This document shows positions 34,151 to 42,951 of a stretch of 64,000 nucleotides of DNA, piece by piece. The position numbers and the translations under genes were made by a program. Origin of the DNA: Chryseobacterium arachidis (GTDB lineage: Bacteria > Bacteroidota > Bacteroidia > Flavobacteriales > Weeksellaceae); contig NZ_FQUT01000015.1 in assembly GCF_900129245.1 (NCBI RefSeq), positions 1 through 64,000 of the forward strand, read 5' to 3'. Position 1 is the first letter of the stretch, and each line of letters starts with the position of its first letter. A model generated the notes under the pieces. That model did not search any database and was not told where the DNA came from. It worked only from the letters and a program-made list of their open reading frames with translations.

Positions 34151-35827
34151 ATGAAAAAGGTATTATTAGCTGCTGTTTTTTTAATGGGATTCGGATTCTC
34201 TAATGCCCAGGAAGCAAAAGCCGGTGTTGATCCGAAAGAGGATAAAGATCTTATGACTTGGTATCATAAAGATTTTGGTACTTCAAAAGTTTATGGTGTA
34301 AATACAGAGAATGCATATAAATTTTTAGAATCTAAAGGTCTTAAGCCGAAAACTGTTGTAGTTGGGGTTTTGGATAGCGGTGTTCAGGTAGATCACCCCG
34401 GATTGGCAAAAAATATCTGGACAAACCCGAACGAAGTTCCAAACAACGGAAAAGATGATGACGGAAACGGATATATTGACGATATCCACGGGTGGAATTT
34501 TATAGGGGGTAAAAATGCAGATATTGGTATCGATAATATGGAAGTAACAAGAGTGGTTGCCAAATATAAGCCGATTTTCGAAGGAGAAGACTCTACAAAA
34601 AACAAAGCGAATCAAGCTAAAATGCCTGAGGAGTTTGCAATGTATATGAAAGCTAAGGATCTTTTCACAAAGAAAAGTATGGAAGCAAGACAGGGTTTCC
34701 AGACATATACAATGATCAATGATGCTATTCCTACGATGGTAAGATTATTGAACGGAAAAGCCTTAACCCCTGAAAATGTAGCTGCAATAAAACCTACCGG
34801 ACAGCAGGAAGCAATGGCAGTTCAGGTATTGGGCCAGGTTTCACAAAGCCCTGAATTTAAAGGGAAGTCTGCTGCCGAATTTGAAAAGTTAATGAAGGAT
34901 CAGATCAAAGAAGCCTTAGATTATTTCGGTCCTCAGGAAAAGCAGTATAATCTGGACTATGATCCGAGAAAAGAAATCGTAGGCGATAACTATGATGATT
35001 ATTCTGAAAAAAATTATGGGAATAATCATTATGAGGGAACAGATGCGGAGCACGGAACTCACGTTGCAGGTATCATCGCAGGTTTGCCGCAAGGAAAAGA
35101 AATTCAATACGGTGTCGCTTCTAAAGTGGCTAAAATTATGGCTGTAAGAACGGTTCCAAACGGTGATGAAAGAGATAAAGATGTTGCCAACGCGATAAGA
35201 TATGCCGTAGATAATGGTGCTAAAGTTTTGAACATGAGCTTTGGTAAGCCGGTTTCTCCAGGTAAAAATGTAGTTTGGGACGCCTTTAAATATGCTCAGG
35301 ACAAAGGAGTTCTTTTGGTAAAAGCTGCGGGTAATGAAAATGAAGATGTTGCAGAACATTTAGCATATCCTACAAACTTTAAAAATGTAACAGACGAAAA
35401 ACCATTTGTTGATAACGTCTTAGTAGTAGGAGCAAGCACCAATAAAAATGATGCCTTGAGAGCAAGCTTCTCTAACTATAACAAAAAAATGGTGAATGTT
35501 TTCGCACCGGGTGAAGAAATCTATTCTACCGTTCCTCATAATGAATACAAATATTTACAGGGAACTTCAATGGCTTCTCCGGTTGTAGCAGGTGCCGCGG
35601 CTGTTTTATTGGCATATATGCCGACTCTGACTCCGGCTCAGATTATTGAATCTTTGGTGAAGTCTAGTAATGCAAGCACAACGAATCAGTTTGGAGATTA
35701 TTCTCAGGCTGGTGGGGTGATTGATCTTAAAAAAGCAGCAGAATATGCTTATGCAAACTTTTACAACGGAAAAGCAGGTTCTGCGAAGAAGGCTGAAAAA
35801 TCCGTAAAAAAGGCTGTTAAAAAGTAA
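34151..35827 (+). CDS. Subtilisin-like serine protease (S8)
   Basis: This is a predicted exported subtilase. The signal peptide runs to about residue 19 (GFGFSNAQ). The catalytic triad is Asp75 (VGVLDSGVQ), His304 (HGTHVAG) and Ser473 (GTSMASP); Asn395 (AAGNEN) is the oxyanion residue. About 200 residues are inserted between Asp and His, typical of Bacteroidota subtilases of this class. It ends with a Lys/Ala-rich tail. There is no obvious T9SS C-terminal domain, so periplasmic localisation is likely. It lies 2 nt after the WbqC-like gene. Confidence 0.93.
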   Translation: MKKVLLAAVFLMGFGFSNAQEAKAGVDPKEDKDLMTWYHKDFGTSKVYGVNTENAYKFLESKGLKPKTVVVGVLDSGVQVDHPGLAKNIWTNPNEVPNNGKDDDGNGYIDDIHGWNFIGGKNADIGIDNMEVTRVVAKYKPIFEGEDSTKNKANQAKMPEEFAMYMKAKDLFTKKSMEARQGFQTYTMINDAIPTMVRLLNGKALTPENVAAIKPTGQQEAMAVQVLGQVSQSPEFKGKSAAEFEKLMKDQIKEALDYFGPQEKQYNLDYDPRKEIVGDNYDDYSEKNYGNNHYEGTDAEHGTHVAGIIAGLPQGKEIQYGVASKVAKIMAVRTVPNGDERDKDVANAIRYAVDNGAKVLNMSFGKPVSPGKNVVWDAFKYAQDKGVLLVKAAGNENEDVAEHLAYPTNFKNVTDEKPFVDNVLVVGASTNKNDALRASFSNYNKKMVNVFAPGEEIYSTVPHNEYKYLQGTSMASPVVAGAAAVLLAYMPTLTPAQIIESLVKSSNASTTNQFGDYSQAGGVIDLKKAAEYAYANFYNGKAGSAKKAEKSVKKAVKK

Positions 35828-35859
35828 TATATCTTCCTGTAATTTAGGAAGAAACGTAT

Positions 35860-35886
35860 AAAGTCCGAAATTTTCGGACTTTTTTT
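35860..35886 (+). terminator. Terminator of the subtilase gene
   Basis: A near-perfect palindrome AAAGTCCGAAA/TTTTCGGACTTT is followed by a T tract. Confidence 0.85.
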
Positions 35887-35953
35887 GTTTTTATTTTTCA
35901 ATTTTGGCATGGTTTTTTGTAACTTTATTGTAACAAAATAATAAACAACAAAA

Positions 35954-36448
35954 ATGAAAAAGTTACTATTTGCAGGGATGTTGGGAACAGCGCTTTTTGC
36001 AGTCTCTTGTTCCGCCGTTAATAACGCAAAAACAGCCCAGAATCAAAGATCAGAATTCCTTAAAATGAAAGGTGACTGGCAGATTGTAAGCATCGATTAT
36101 GATAAAAATTTCAAAATCAAGCCATTTGATGATGGTGTGGATGCACAGTGTTTTGTAGGAAGCCATTGGAGATTAATTCCTAATAACTGGACTGGTGCCT
36201 ACACGTTGAATGGAGGTGGAACATGTGGGGGCGGATTTACACAGCCTATCAAAGTGGATGTGGTAAGCGGAAATACTTTTAATTTCAAAAAAATTGCTGA
36301 CGGTACAAAGGCTAAACAGAATACGGCAGGATATACTTTAACACTGACCAACCAGACTACAGATCAGTTCTCGCTTGAACAAAACATTCCTTTTGACGGA
36401 GAAAATGTAAGAGTTGTTTACAACTTTGAAAGAACAGGAATGAAATAA
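35954..36448 (+). CDS. Lipocalin-like lipoprotein
   Basis: This envelope lipoprotein has a signal MKKLLFAGMLGTALFAVSC with Cys19. The rest fits a lipocalin-like beta-barrel domain: LKMKGDWQIVSIDYDKN near residues 36-52, then repeated strands ending VRVVYNFERTG. The family usually has 140-170 residues, and this is 164. The ligand is unknown. It lies 22 nt before the OmpA-family gene and likely shares its transcript. Confidence 0.82.
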   Translation: MKKLLFAGMLGTALFAVSCSAVNNAKTAQNQRSEFLKMKGDWQIVSIDYDKNFKIKPFDDGVDAQCFVGSHWRLIPNNWTGAYTLNGGGTCGGGFTQPIKVDVVSGNTFNFKKIADGTKAKQNTAGYTLTLTNQTTDQFSLEQNIPFDGENVRVVYNFERTGMK

Positions 36449-36470
36449 TTAATTAAAAAAATATAAAAAG

Positions 36471-37160
36471 ATGAAATTTACAAAAACATATTTAGGAGCT
36501 CTTTTCTTATCATCGGCTCTGCTGCTTACAAGTTGCGAAGCTGTCCAGAATTCCAATCATCAGCAGAGAGGTACCGCTGTAGGGGCTGCTTCCGGAGCAG
36601 TGCTTGGAGGTATCCTTGGGAATAATGTAGGAAAAGGTGGAAATGGTGCTATCGGAGCAGTTTTAGGAGGAATTATAGGGGGAGTGGCCGGTAATGTGAT
36701 CGGTAATAAAATGGATAAACAAGCCAAAGAAATTAAAGAAACGCTTCCTGGAGCTCAGGTAGAAAGAGTAGGGGACGGTATTAAAATTACGTTGAATGAA
36801 AGTATCGTCAACTTTGATTTTGATTCTTCTGCACTTACTTCAACAGCAAAAACAAATTTAGATAAATTAGCTCAGGTTCTTACCAATAACCCTGACACAA
36901 ACATTAATATCTACGGACATACAGATAGCAAAGGTTCAGATTCTTATAACTTAAGTTTATCAGAAAGAAGAGCCAATGCCGTAAAATCTTATTTATCGGG
37001 TAAAGGTATTGCTTCCAGCAGATTGTTTGCAAAAGGTGAAGGTGAGGCTATGCCGGTTGCAACAAACGATACCGATGAAGGAAGAGCTAAAAACAGAAGA
37101 GTAGAGTTTGCCATCACTGCAAATGAAAAAATGATTAATGATGCTCAACAGGGGCAATAA
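36471..37160 (+). CDS. OmpA-family lipoprotein with glycine zipper
   Basis: This is an outer-membrane lipoprotein that anchors to peptidoglycan. The lipobox is LLLTSC near residue 22. A Gly-rich zipper (about 38-80, GAASGAVLGGILGNNVGKGG) resembles YiaD/SlyB-type membrane segments. The OmpA C-terminal domain (about 113-220) has FDFDSSAL, IYGHTDSKGSDSYNLSLSERRA and NRRVEFAI, including the diaminopimelate-binding Asp and Arg. The length is 229 residues. Confidence 0.92.
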   Translation: MKFTKTYLGALFLSSALLLTSCEAVQNSNHQQRGTAVGAASGAVLGGILGNNVGKGGNGAIGAVLGGIIGGVAGNVIGNKMDKQAKEIKETLPGAQVERVGDGIKITLNESIVNFDFDSSALTSTAKTNLDKLAQVLTNNPDTNINIYGHTDSKGSDSYNLSLSERRANAVKSYLSGKGIASSRLFAKGEGEAMPVATNDTDEGRAKNRRVEFAITANEKMINDAQQGQ

Positions 37161-37185
37161 TTAATTAACATATAAATATTTTCGT

Positions 37186-37211
37186 AAATAACCGCTATTG
37201 CGGTTATTTTT
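37186..37211 (+). terminator. Terminator after the OmpA-family gene
   Basis: A 10-bp perfect stem AAATAACCGC/GCGGTTATTT with loop TATT is followed by TT. Confidence 0.85.
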
Positions 37212-37241
37212 GTATTTTTATGGTGGATATTTTGAAATCAT

Positions 37242-37249
37242 TATTTTTG
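37242..37249 (+). promoter_or_regulatory. -7 box for the UbiA-DprE1-DprE2-HAD operon
   Basis: TATTTTTG fits TAnnTTTG, 17 nt before the ATG at 37267. Confidence 0.55.
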
Positions 37250-37266
37250 CATTTGAAATAACATAA

Positions 37267-38154
37267 ATGAAGAAATATTTTAAGCTGCTCCGCGTGGAGC
37301 AATGGGTGAAAAACCTGTTTGTTTTTGTTCCTCTGTTTTTCTCTGGTAATATCAAGAATCTTGATTTACTTACCAAAAGTATTTTTGCGTTTATTATCTT
37401 CTCGTTGGCGGCGAGTGTGGTTTATATTTTAAACGACTACAACGACATCGAGGCAGATAAACAGCATCCCGAAAAAAGAAGAAGACCTTTGGCAAGTGGT
37501 GCCATTTCAAAGCCACAGGCGATTGGTATTTTTATTGGCTTAATTGCTGCCGATATTGCACTGGTATTCTTTGCTCAGACTTATTTTCAGCAGTCTTTAT
37601 GGAAGTTTGCAACCATTGTAGGATTTTATTTCGTCATGAACCTTGCCTATACTTTTAAGCTGAAACACGTTCCGATTATTGATATTTCGATCATTGCAGT
37701 GGGGTTTGTCTTAAGAGTACTCGCAGGAGGATATATTACCGGAATAGGCATTTCACAGTGGGCGATCTTACTGACTTTCGTATTAGCCTTAGTATTGGCG
37801 ATCGGGAAAAGACGCGGAGAACTGATCAATGCACAGGTTTCCGGGAAAACAAGGAAAGCTCTCGATGGGTATAATGTTCAGTTTGCAGATATTGCACTCT
37901 CAATTTCCGTAACATTGGCCATTATATGTTACTTAATGTTTACATTGTCGCCTGAAGTTCAGGCAAGATTTCACTCAAGAGTTTTTTATACGGTGATCTT
38001 CGTAGTTTTTGCCTTTTTAAGGTATCTTCAGCAAACGTTGGTGTACAACAGAACAGAATCCCCTACAAAAATCGTTTACAGAGACCGATATATTCAGGTT
38101 ACCTTATTGTTATGGGTGGCTGCATTTCTAATTCAAATTTATTTTAAAAAATGA
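37267..38154 (+). CDS. UbiA-family prenyltransferase, decaprenyl-phosphate phosphoribosyltransferase-like
   Basis: This polytopic membrane enzyme has about eight or nine spans over 295 residues. The first Asp motif NDYNDIEAD is at 56-64, followed by KRRRPLASGAI. This variant is seen in DPPR synthase (Rv3806c of mycobacteria), which transfers 5-phosphoribose from PRPP to polyprenyl phosphate, rather than in quinone UbiA. The operon context with DprE1- and DprE2-like genes makes that assignment preferable. Its stop overlaps the next ATG by 4 bp (ATGA). Confidence 0.85.
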   Translation: MKKYFKLLRVEQWVKNLFVFVPLFFSGNIKNLDLLTKSIFAFIIFSLAASVVYILNDYNDIEADKQHPEKRRRPLASGAISKPQAIGIFIGLIAADIALVFFAQTYFQQSLWKFATIVGFYFVMNLAYTFKLKHVPIIDISIIAVGFVLRVLAGGYITGIGISQWAILLTFVLALVLAIGKRRGELINAQVSGKTRKALDGYNVQFADIALSISVTLAIICYLMFTLSPEVQARFHSRVFYTVIFVVFAFLRYLQQTLVYNRTESPTKIVYRDRYIQVTLLLWVAAFLIQIYFKK

Positions 38155-39467
38155 AGCCGAATTTTATACAGAAAGTTACCAATTGGGGTAATTTTCCCAT
38201 AGTGGAAAAGGAAATGAAGTCTGAAGACAGCTTCAAAAAAATTAAAGAATTTGTATTAAATCATAATGAAGTCATTGCCAGAGGTAACGGAAGATGCTAC
38301 GGAGATTCTTCATTGGGAGAACATATATTTTCAACAAAAAAATTAAATAAATTCATCAGTTTTGACCGTCTGAACGGGATTATTGAATGTGAATCGGGCG
38401 TTTTACTTTCCGATGTGCTTGAAATTTCTGTCCCGCAAGGATATTTTCTGTATGTCACTCCGGGAACGAAATTCGTTTCTGTCGGCGGTGCGATTGCTTC
38501 CGATGTTCATGGTAAAAATCATCACGCAGAAGGCTGCTTTTCAGAATATGTGATTGAGTTTAAACTGATGACCGAAAACGGTGAAATTATCAATTGCTCA
38601 AGAGAAGAAAATTCTGATAAATTCTGGGCTACTATCGGTGGAATGGGGTTGACAGGAATTATATTAACTGCAAAATTTAAATTAAAAAACATAGAATCCG
38701 CCTATATTCGTCAGGAAAGCATCAAAGCTGAAAACCTTGATGAAATTTTCAGGCTATTCGAGGAAAGTGAAAGTTGGACCTATACGGTTGCCTGGATCGA
38801 CTGCCTTCAGAAAGGGCAAAACATCGGAAGAAGTATCCTAATGAGAGGAGAGCATGCTTTTCAACACGAGCTACCTCAGAAATTTAAAGAAAAACCTTTA
38901 CGTTTAAAGAAAAAATTTGAGCCTACTGTTCCTTTTTATTTCCCCGGGTTTGTTCTGAATGCTTTAACGGTAAAGATTTTTAATTTTCTTTATTATAAAA
39001 AACAGTCGAAAAAAGAAGTTAAGAATTTTACAGATTATGAAACTTTCTTTTATCCATTAGATTTTGTTCACAACTGGAATAAAATTTACGGGAAATCAGG
39101 ATTTATACAATATCAGATGATGATCCCGAAAGAAACCGGAAAAGAAGGAATGAAAAAGATTCTGGAAACAATTGCCAACAGTGGAAACGGCTCTTTTTTG
39201 GCGGTTTTAAAGCTTTACGGCAAAGAAAATCCGGAAGCCTACAATTCGTTCCCGTTTGAGGGGTATTCTTTGGCACTGGATTTCAAAGTCAATTCAAAAT
39301 TGAAGAAACTGATCGATCAGCTGGATGATATCGTGGAGCAGTACAACGGAAAAATTTATCTTACCAAAGACAGCATGAGCAGATCATCTTTAACCAATTA
39401 TCTTAAAAATGTTCAAAGTTCAAAATTTGTTTCTTTGCAGCATAAAAGAATTTTAAATAATATTTAG
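38151..39467 (+). CDS. FAD-dependent oxidoreductase, DprE1-like
   Basis: This flavoprotein of the VAO/FAD-binding_4 family has RGNGRCYGDSSLG (44-56) and VGGAIASDVHGKNHH (111-125) for FAD binding, with WATIGGMGLTGIIL nearby. It closely follows the layout of decaprenylphosphoryl-ribose 2'-oxidase (DprE1): N-terminal FAD domain, then a substrate domain ending in an IYLTKDSMSR segment. The length is 438 residues. It likely oxidises a polyprenyl-phospho-ribose at C2 as the first half of an epimerisation. It overlaps the UbiA gene by 4 bp. Confidence 0.87.
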   Translation: MKPNFIQKVTNWGNFPIVEKEMKSEDSFKKIKEFVLNHNEVIARGNGRCYGDSSLGEHIFSTKKLNKFISFDRLNGIIECESGVLLSDVLEISVPQGYFLYVTPGTKFVSVGGAIASDVHGKNHHAEGCFSEYVIEFKLMTENGEIINCSREENSDKFWATIGGMGLTGIILTAKFKLKNIESAYIRQESIKAENLDEIFRLFEESESWTYTVAWIDCLQKGQNIGRSILMRGEHAFQHELPQKFKEKPLRLKKKFEPTVPFYFPGFVLNALTVKIFNFLYYKKQSKKEVKNFTDYETFFYPLDFVHNWNKIYGKSGFIQYQMMIPKETGKEGMKKILETIANSGNGSFLAVLKLYGKENPEAYNSFPFEGYSLALDFKVNSKLKKLIDQLDDIVEQYNGKIYLTKDSMSRSSLTNYLKNVQSSKFVSLQHKRILNNI

Positions 39468-39472
39468 CACAA

Positions 39473-40198
39473 ATGATCGTTTTAGGAAGTACATCGGAAG
39501 TAGCACAGGCTTTTGTGGAAGAAGCATTACAGAAAGGGGAGAAGTTTGAAAAAATCTATCTTTTTACCTCCAGCAGAGAAACGACCGAAAGATTTGCAAG
39601 GCATATTGATGTGAAATTTCTTCAGCAAACAGAGGTTATAGAGCTTGATCTGATGAAGGATATTGATTATAACCAGTTTGAAAATATCAATTCGAATCTG
39701 TTATTCTGTGCAACGGGATATTTGGGTGAAGGTACGGAAGAAGGCTTGTATGACAATAAAAATACGGAGAGAATTATTGATATCAATTACTCAAAATTAG
39801 TTCCTGTAATGAATTATTTTGCCCAGAAATTCGAAAGCAGAAGATCGGGAACAATTATTGGTCTGTCATCTGTAGCGGGAGACCGTGGAAGACAAAGTAA
39901 TTTTATTTATGGAAGTGCAAAAGCGGCTTTTACAGCCTATTTAAGTGGATTAAGAAATTATCTTTTTGATAAAAAAGTTCACGTTATTACCGTAAAACCA
40001 GGATTTATGGCGACCAAAATGACAGAAGGTTTACCATTAAATCCGAAATTAACAGCAACTCCTAAACAGGCAGCGGCTTGTATTTTCAAAGCTTATAAAA
40101 AGCAGAAAAATGTAGTGTACGTTTTGCCGATTTGGGGAGTTATCATGATGATTATCAGGAATATTCCTGAATTTATATTTAAAAAATTAAAGCTTTAA
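39473..40198 (+). CDS. Short-chain dehydrogenase, DprE2-like
   Basis: This 241-residue SDR starts LGSTSEVAQAF, giving a degenerate Gly-rich nucleotide loop. The catalytic Ser-Tyr-Lys are Ser132/133 (GLSSVAG), Tyr146 and Lys150 (IYGSAKAAF). KPGFMATKM follows, as in DprE2, the NADH-dependent keto reductase that completes ribose to arabinose epimerisation with DprE1. The gene is 5 nt behind the DprE1-like gene. Confidence 0.87.
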   Translation: MIVLGSTSEVAQAFVEEALQKGEKFEKIYLFTSSRETTERFARHIDVKFLQQTEVIELDLMKDIDYNQFENINSNLLFCATGYLGEGTEEGLYDNKNTERIIDINYSKLVPVMNYFAQKFESRRSGTIIGLSSVAGDRGRQSNFIYGSAKAAFTAYLSGLRNYLFDKKVHVITVKPGFMATKMTEGLPLNPKLTATPKQAAACIFKAYKKQKNVVYVLPIWGVIMMIIRNIPEFIFKKLKL

Positions 40199-40203
40199 GT
40201 GGA

Positions 40204-40791
40204 ATGAAAAAATTGTATTGTTTTGATTTTGACGGCACTCTGACTTATAAAGATACCATGTTCATGTATCTTAAATTTTATGATCCTACAAAATTCCGAT
40301 TACAGTTTATAAAACATGTTCCGCTTTTTATCTTATTAAAGCTAAAACTTGCCGAAACCGAAAAGGTGAAGAAAAGTTTCATAGGATCTATTCTTAAAGG
40401 ACAGACTCAGGAGAAAATCGAGAAAAAATCCAAACAGTTTTTTGAAGAACATTATCCTAAAATTGTTAGGGAAAATGCTCTTGACTTTATTCAAAATATA
40501 GATAGAGATCATACGAAAAGTCTATTGGTAACAGCCTCACTTGATATTTGGGCTAAACCTTTCGCTGATGCTTTTCAGATGAAGCTGGTTTCCACGAAAG
40601 CTGAGTTTAAGAACGGTGTTTTCACGGGAAATTTCATCGGAAAGAACTGCAACGGAAAAGAAAAATTAGAAAGAATTCAGGCAGAGATTAATGATATTAA
40701 ATACGATAAAATTATTGCTTTTGGAGATACTTCCGGCGACAGGCCAATGCTGAAATGGGCAAATGAAGGTCATTACCAATTTTTTCACTAA
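40204..40791 (+). CDS. HAD-IB family phosphatase
   Basis: This 195-residue phosphatase of the HAD superfamily has the nucleophile motif FDFDGTLT (Asp8 and acid Asp10). VTASLDIW is motif II and FGDTSGDRPML is motif IV with two Asp. Members of this subfamily act on phosphoserine-like or sugar phosphates. In this operon it could supply the dephosphorylation of the 5-phosphoribosyl lipid that another enzyme (Rv3807c, PAP2-type) performs in mycobacteria. That role is inference. It lies 5 nt after the SDR gene. Confidence 0.85.
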   Translation: MKKLYCFDFDGTLTYKDTMFMYLKFYDPTKFRLQFIKHVPLFILLKLKLAETEKVKKSFIGSILKGQTQEKIEKKSKQFFEEHYPKIVRENALDFIQNIDRDHTKSLLVTASLDIWAKPFADAFQMKLVSTKAEFKNGVFTGNFIGKNCNGKEKLERIQAEINDIKYDKIIAFGDTSGDRPMLKWANEGHYQFFH

Positions 40792-40908
40792 TTTTGAAAG
40801 GTAAAAATGTAAGAATGAAAAAGATGCTTTGATTTTTCATGTATCAATAATTTTATGCATTTTTGCACGTTTACATATTCCGTAGAAACTAATATATTCA
40901 CAGTAAAA

Positions 40909-42084
40909 ATGAATAAAATATACTTAGATAACGCTGCTACAACGCCTCTTGCAGACGAAGTTATCGATGCAATGGTTGGTACCATGAAAATGAATTTCGG
41001 GAATCCGTCTTCAACGCACAGCTTCGGACAGGAAGCCAAGATTCTTATCGAAAATGTAAGAAGACAGGTGGCAGATTATCTTCACGTAACGCCCGCTGAA
41101 ATTATTTTCACCTCTTGCGGTACAGAATCCAACAACATGATCATCAAATCCGCTGTTGAACATCTTGGGGTTGAAAGAATAATCAGTTCTCCTTTGGAAC
41201 ACAAATGTGTTTCCGAAAGTATTCTTGATATGAAGGCCAGAAAAGGCGTAGAAGTGAACTATATCCGTCCGAACGAAAAAGGAGATATAGATCTTCATAA
41301 ATTAGAAGAATTATTAAAATCTTCCGATAAGAAAACGTTGGTGAGCTTAATGCACGTAAACAACGAGATCGGAAATATTTATGATATAAAAAAGATTGCA
41401 GAATTGTGCAAAGAAAATAATGCACTTTTCCATTCAGACACTGTACAGACAATGGCTCACATGGATTTGGATTTCTCCGATATTCAGGTGGACTTTGCAT
41501 CTTGCAGTGCTCATAAATTCCATGGGCCAAAAGGAGTTGGTTTTGCTTTTATCAGAAAATCGAGTGGTTTAAAGGGAATCATTACCGGAGGACCTCAGGA
41601 AAGAAGCTTAAGAGCAGGCACTGAAAATGTTGCCGGAATCGTAGGCTTAGGTAAAGCATTGGAGCTTTCGCTTAATAATCTTGAAGCTTATACCAGCCAT
41701 ATGCAGGAGATTAAAAATTATGCTGCAGAAAGGCTTTCGGCTGAAATTCCAGGGATAAAATTTAATGGAAGAAGTTCTGAAAAAGAAAACAGTCTTTACA
41801 CGGTTTTAAGTGCTTTATTGCCGTATAAAAACCCTTTGATCGGACTTCAGCTTGATATGAAAGGAATTGCCATTTCCCAGGGAAGTGCGTGTTCATCGGG
41901 TGCTTCTAAGCCTTCAATGGTCATGATGATGGTTTTATCTGAAGATGAAATGGACCATTGTACACCGCTCCGTATTTCATTCAGTCATTTAACAACAAAA
42001 GAGGATATTGACGCTTTGGTAACGGCTTTGAAAGAAATTTCAAAAGATTTCGTTATAGAAAATACAAATGTTGAGCATAGATAG
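40909..42084 (+). CDS. Cysteine desulfurase
   Basis: This PLP enzyme takes sulfur from cysteine for Fe-S clusters or thio-modification. From ATG 40909 (MNKIYLDNAATTP) it has 391 residues. Lys203 in SAHKFHGPKG binds PLP, and Cys328 in SQGSACSSG is the persulfide carrier. RAGTENVAGI is present. It is IscS/NifS-type by its short SACSSG loop. A start at 40855 adds 18 residues without family support. Thioredoxin follows after an 84-bp gap that has its own promoter. Confidence 0.92.
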   Translation: MNKIYLDNAATTPLADEVIDAMVGTMKMNFGNPSSTHSFGQEAKILIENVRRQVADYLHVTPAEIIFTSCGTESNNMIIKSAVEHLGVERIISSPLEHKCVSESILDMKARKGVEVNYIRPNEKGDIDLHKLEELLKSSDKKTLVSLMHVNNEIGNIYDIKKIAELCKENNALFHSDTVQTMAHMDLDFSDIQVDFASCSAHKFHGPKGVGFAFIRKSSGLKGIITGGPQERSLRAGTENVAGIVGLGKALELSLNNLEAYTSHMQEIKNYAAERLSAEIPGIKFNGRSSEKENSLYTVLSALLPYKNPLIGLQLDMKGIAISQGSACSSGASKPSMVMMMVLSEDEMDHCTPLRISFSHLTTKEDIDALVTALKEISKDFVIENTNVEHR

Positions 42085-42103
42085 TCTTATTACTCAAAAA
42101 GCG

Positions 42104-42111
42104 TAATTTTG
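42104..42111 (+). promoter_or_regulatory. -7 box for trxA
   Basis: TAATTTTG lies within a 9-bp hairpin TACTCAAAA (42091-42099) with TTTTGAGTA (42107-42115), 57 nt before the trxA ATG. Confidence 0.5.
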
Positions 42112-42168
42112 AGTATCCAAATAAGGGATCATTAAAGAAGAATATTAATTAAAAATAAAAGAAACAAA

Positions 42169-42483
42169 ATGGCTTTAGAAATTACAGATAGCTCATTTCA
42201 GGAGGTTTTAAAATCAGACAAACCGGTATTGGTAGATTTTTGGGCAGTATGGTGCGGACCTTGTAGAACTTTAGGACCAATCATTGAAGAAGTGGCAACA
42301 GACTTTGAAGGAAAAGCTGTAGTAGGAAAGGTAGATGTAGACAACAACCAGGAAATTTCTATGCAATATGGTATCAGAAATATTCCTACAGTTCTAATTT
42401 TTAAGGGCGGAGAGGTTGTTGATAAAATCGTTGGAGTAGCTCCAAAAGAAGTGATCGCTGAGAAATTAAGCGCACACTTATAA
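42169..42483 (+). CDS. trxA: Thioredoxin
   Basis: This is a canonical 104-residue disulfide reductase of the cytoplasm. The active site WCGPC is at residues 28-32, and the cis-Pro region IPTVLIFKGG follows, with GVAPKEVI at the end. It is followed by a strong terminator and the tRNA-Asp cluster. It is unlike membrane-anchored thioredoxins, as no signal peptide is seen. Confidence 0.96.
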   Translation: MALEITDSSFQEVLKSDKPVLVDFWAVWCGPCRTLGPIIEEVATDFEGKAVVGKVDVDNNQEISMQYGIRNIPTVLIFKGGEVVDKIVGVAPKEVIAEKLSAHL

Positions 42484-42503
42484 AAATAATAATTTTGATA
42501 ATG

Positions 42504-42535
42504 AATGCTTTCCGTTTTTGGAAGGCATTTTTTTT
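42504..42535 (+). terminator. Terminator of trxA
   Basis: A 10-bp stem AATGCTTTCC/GGAAGGCATT (one wobble) is followed by a long T run. Confidence 0.88.
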
Positions 42536-42543
42536 GAAATAAA

Positions 42544-42574
42544 TTTGCAGGTAACGAAAAAAGTTGTACTTTTG
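42544..42574 (+). promoter_or_regulatory. Promoter of the tRNA-Asp cluster
   Basis: TTTG (42544-42547), 19 nt, then TACTTTTG (42567-42574), a full match to the Bacteroidota consensus, 54 nt before the first tRNA. Confidence 0.75.
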
Positions 42575-42628
42575 CCATCACAAAAAAGAAACGAAGTTCT
42601 TTACTTAAAGATAACAATTTAAAAATTT

Positions 42629-42702
42629 GATCCGGTAGTTCAGCTGGTTAGAATGCCGCCCTGTCACGGCGGAGGTCGCGGGTTCGAGTCCCGTCCGGAT
42701 CG
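42629..42702 (+). tRNA. tRNA-Asp (anticodon GTC), copy 1
   Basis: This is a complete cloverleaf of 74 nt with acceptor GATCCGG/CCGGATC, discriminator G, anticodon loop CTGTCAC and T arm GGTTCGAGTCC. Confidence 0.96.
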
Positions 42703-42737
42703 CAGAAGTTTTCTCAATTTACCTTTAAAAAAAAATT

Positions 42738-42811
42738 GATCCGGTAGTTCAGCTGGTTAGAATGCCGCCCTGTCACGGCGGAGGTCGCGGGTTCGAGTCC
42801 CGTCCGGATCG
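42738..42811 (+). tRNA. tRNA-Asp (anticodon GTC), copy 2
   Basis: It is identical in sequence to copy 1 and separated from it by a 35-nt spacer that is nearly the same as the next one. Confidence 0.96.
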
Positions 42812-42843
42812 CAGAAGTTTTCTCAATTTCTTTAAAAAAAATT

Positions 42844-42917
42844 GATCCGGTAGTTCAGCTGGTTAGAATGCCGCCCTGTCACGGCGGAGGTCGCGGGTTC
42901 GAGTCCCGTCCGGATCG
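42844..42917 (+). tRNA. tRNA-Asp (anticodon GTC), copy 3
   Basis: It is identical to copies 1 and 2. The spacers both begin CAGAAGTTTTCTCAATTT, showing recent tandem duplication of a unit of about 106-109 nt. Confidence 0.96.
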
Positions 42918-42918
42918 C

Positions 42919-42951
42919 AAAAAGTCTTCTAAATTTTAGAAGACTTTTTTT
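42919..42951 (+). terminator. Terminator of the tRNA-Asp cluster
   Basis: A palindrome AAAAGTCTTCTAAA/TTTTAGAAGACTTTT is followed by T residues; a second weaker hairpin with a T run lies at 42958-42985. Confidence 0.85.
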
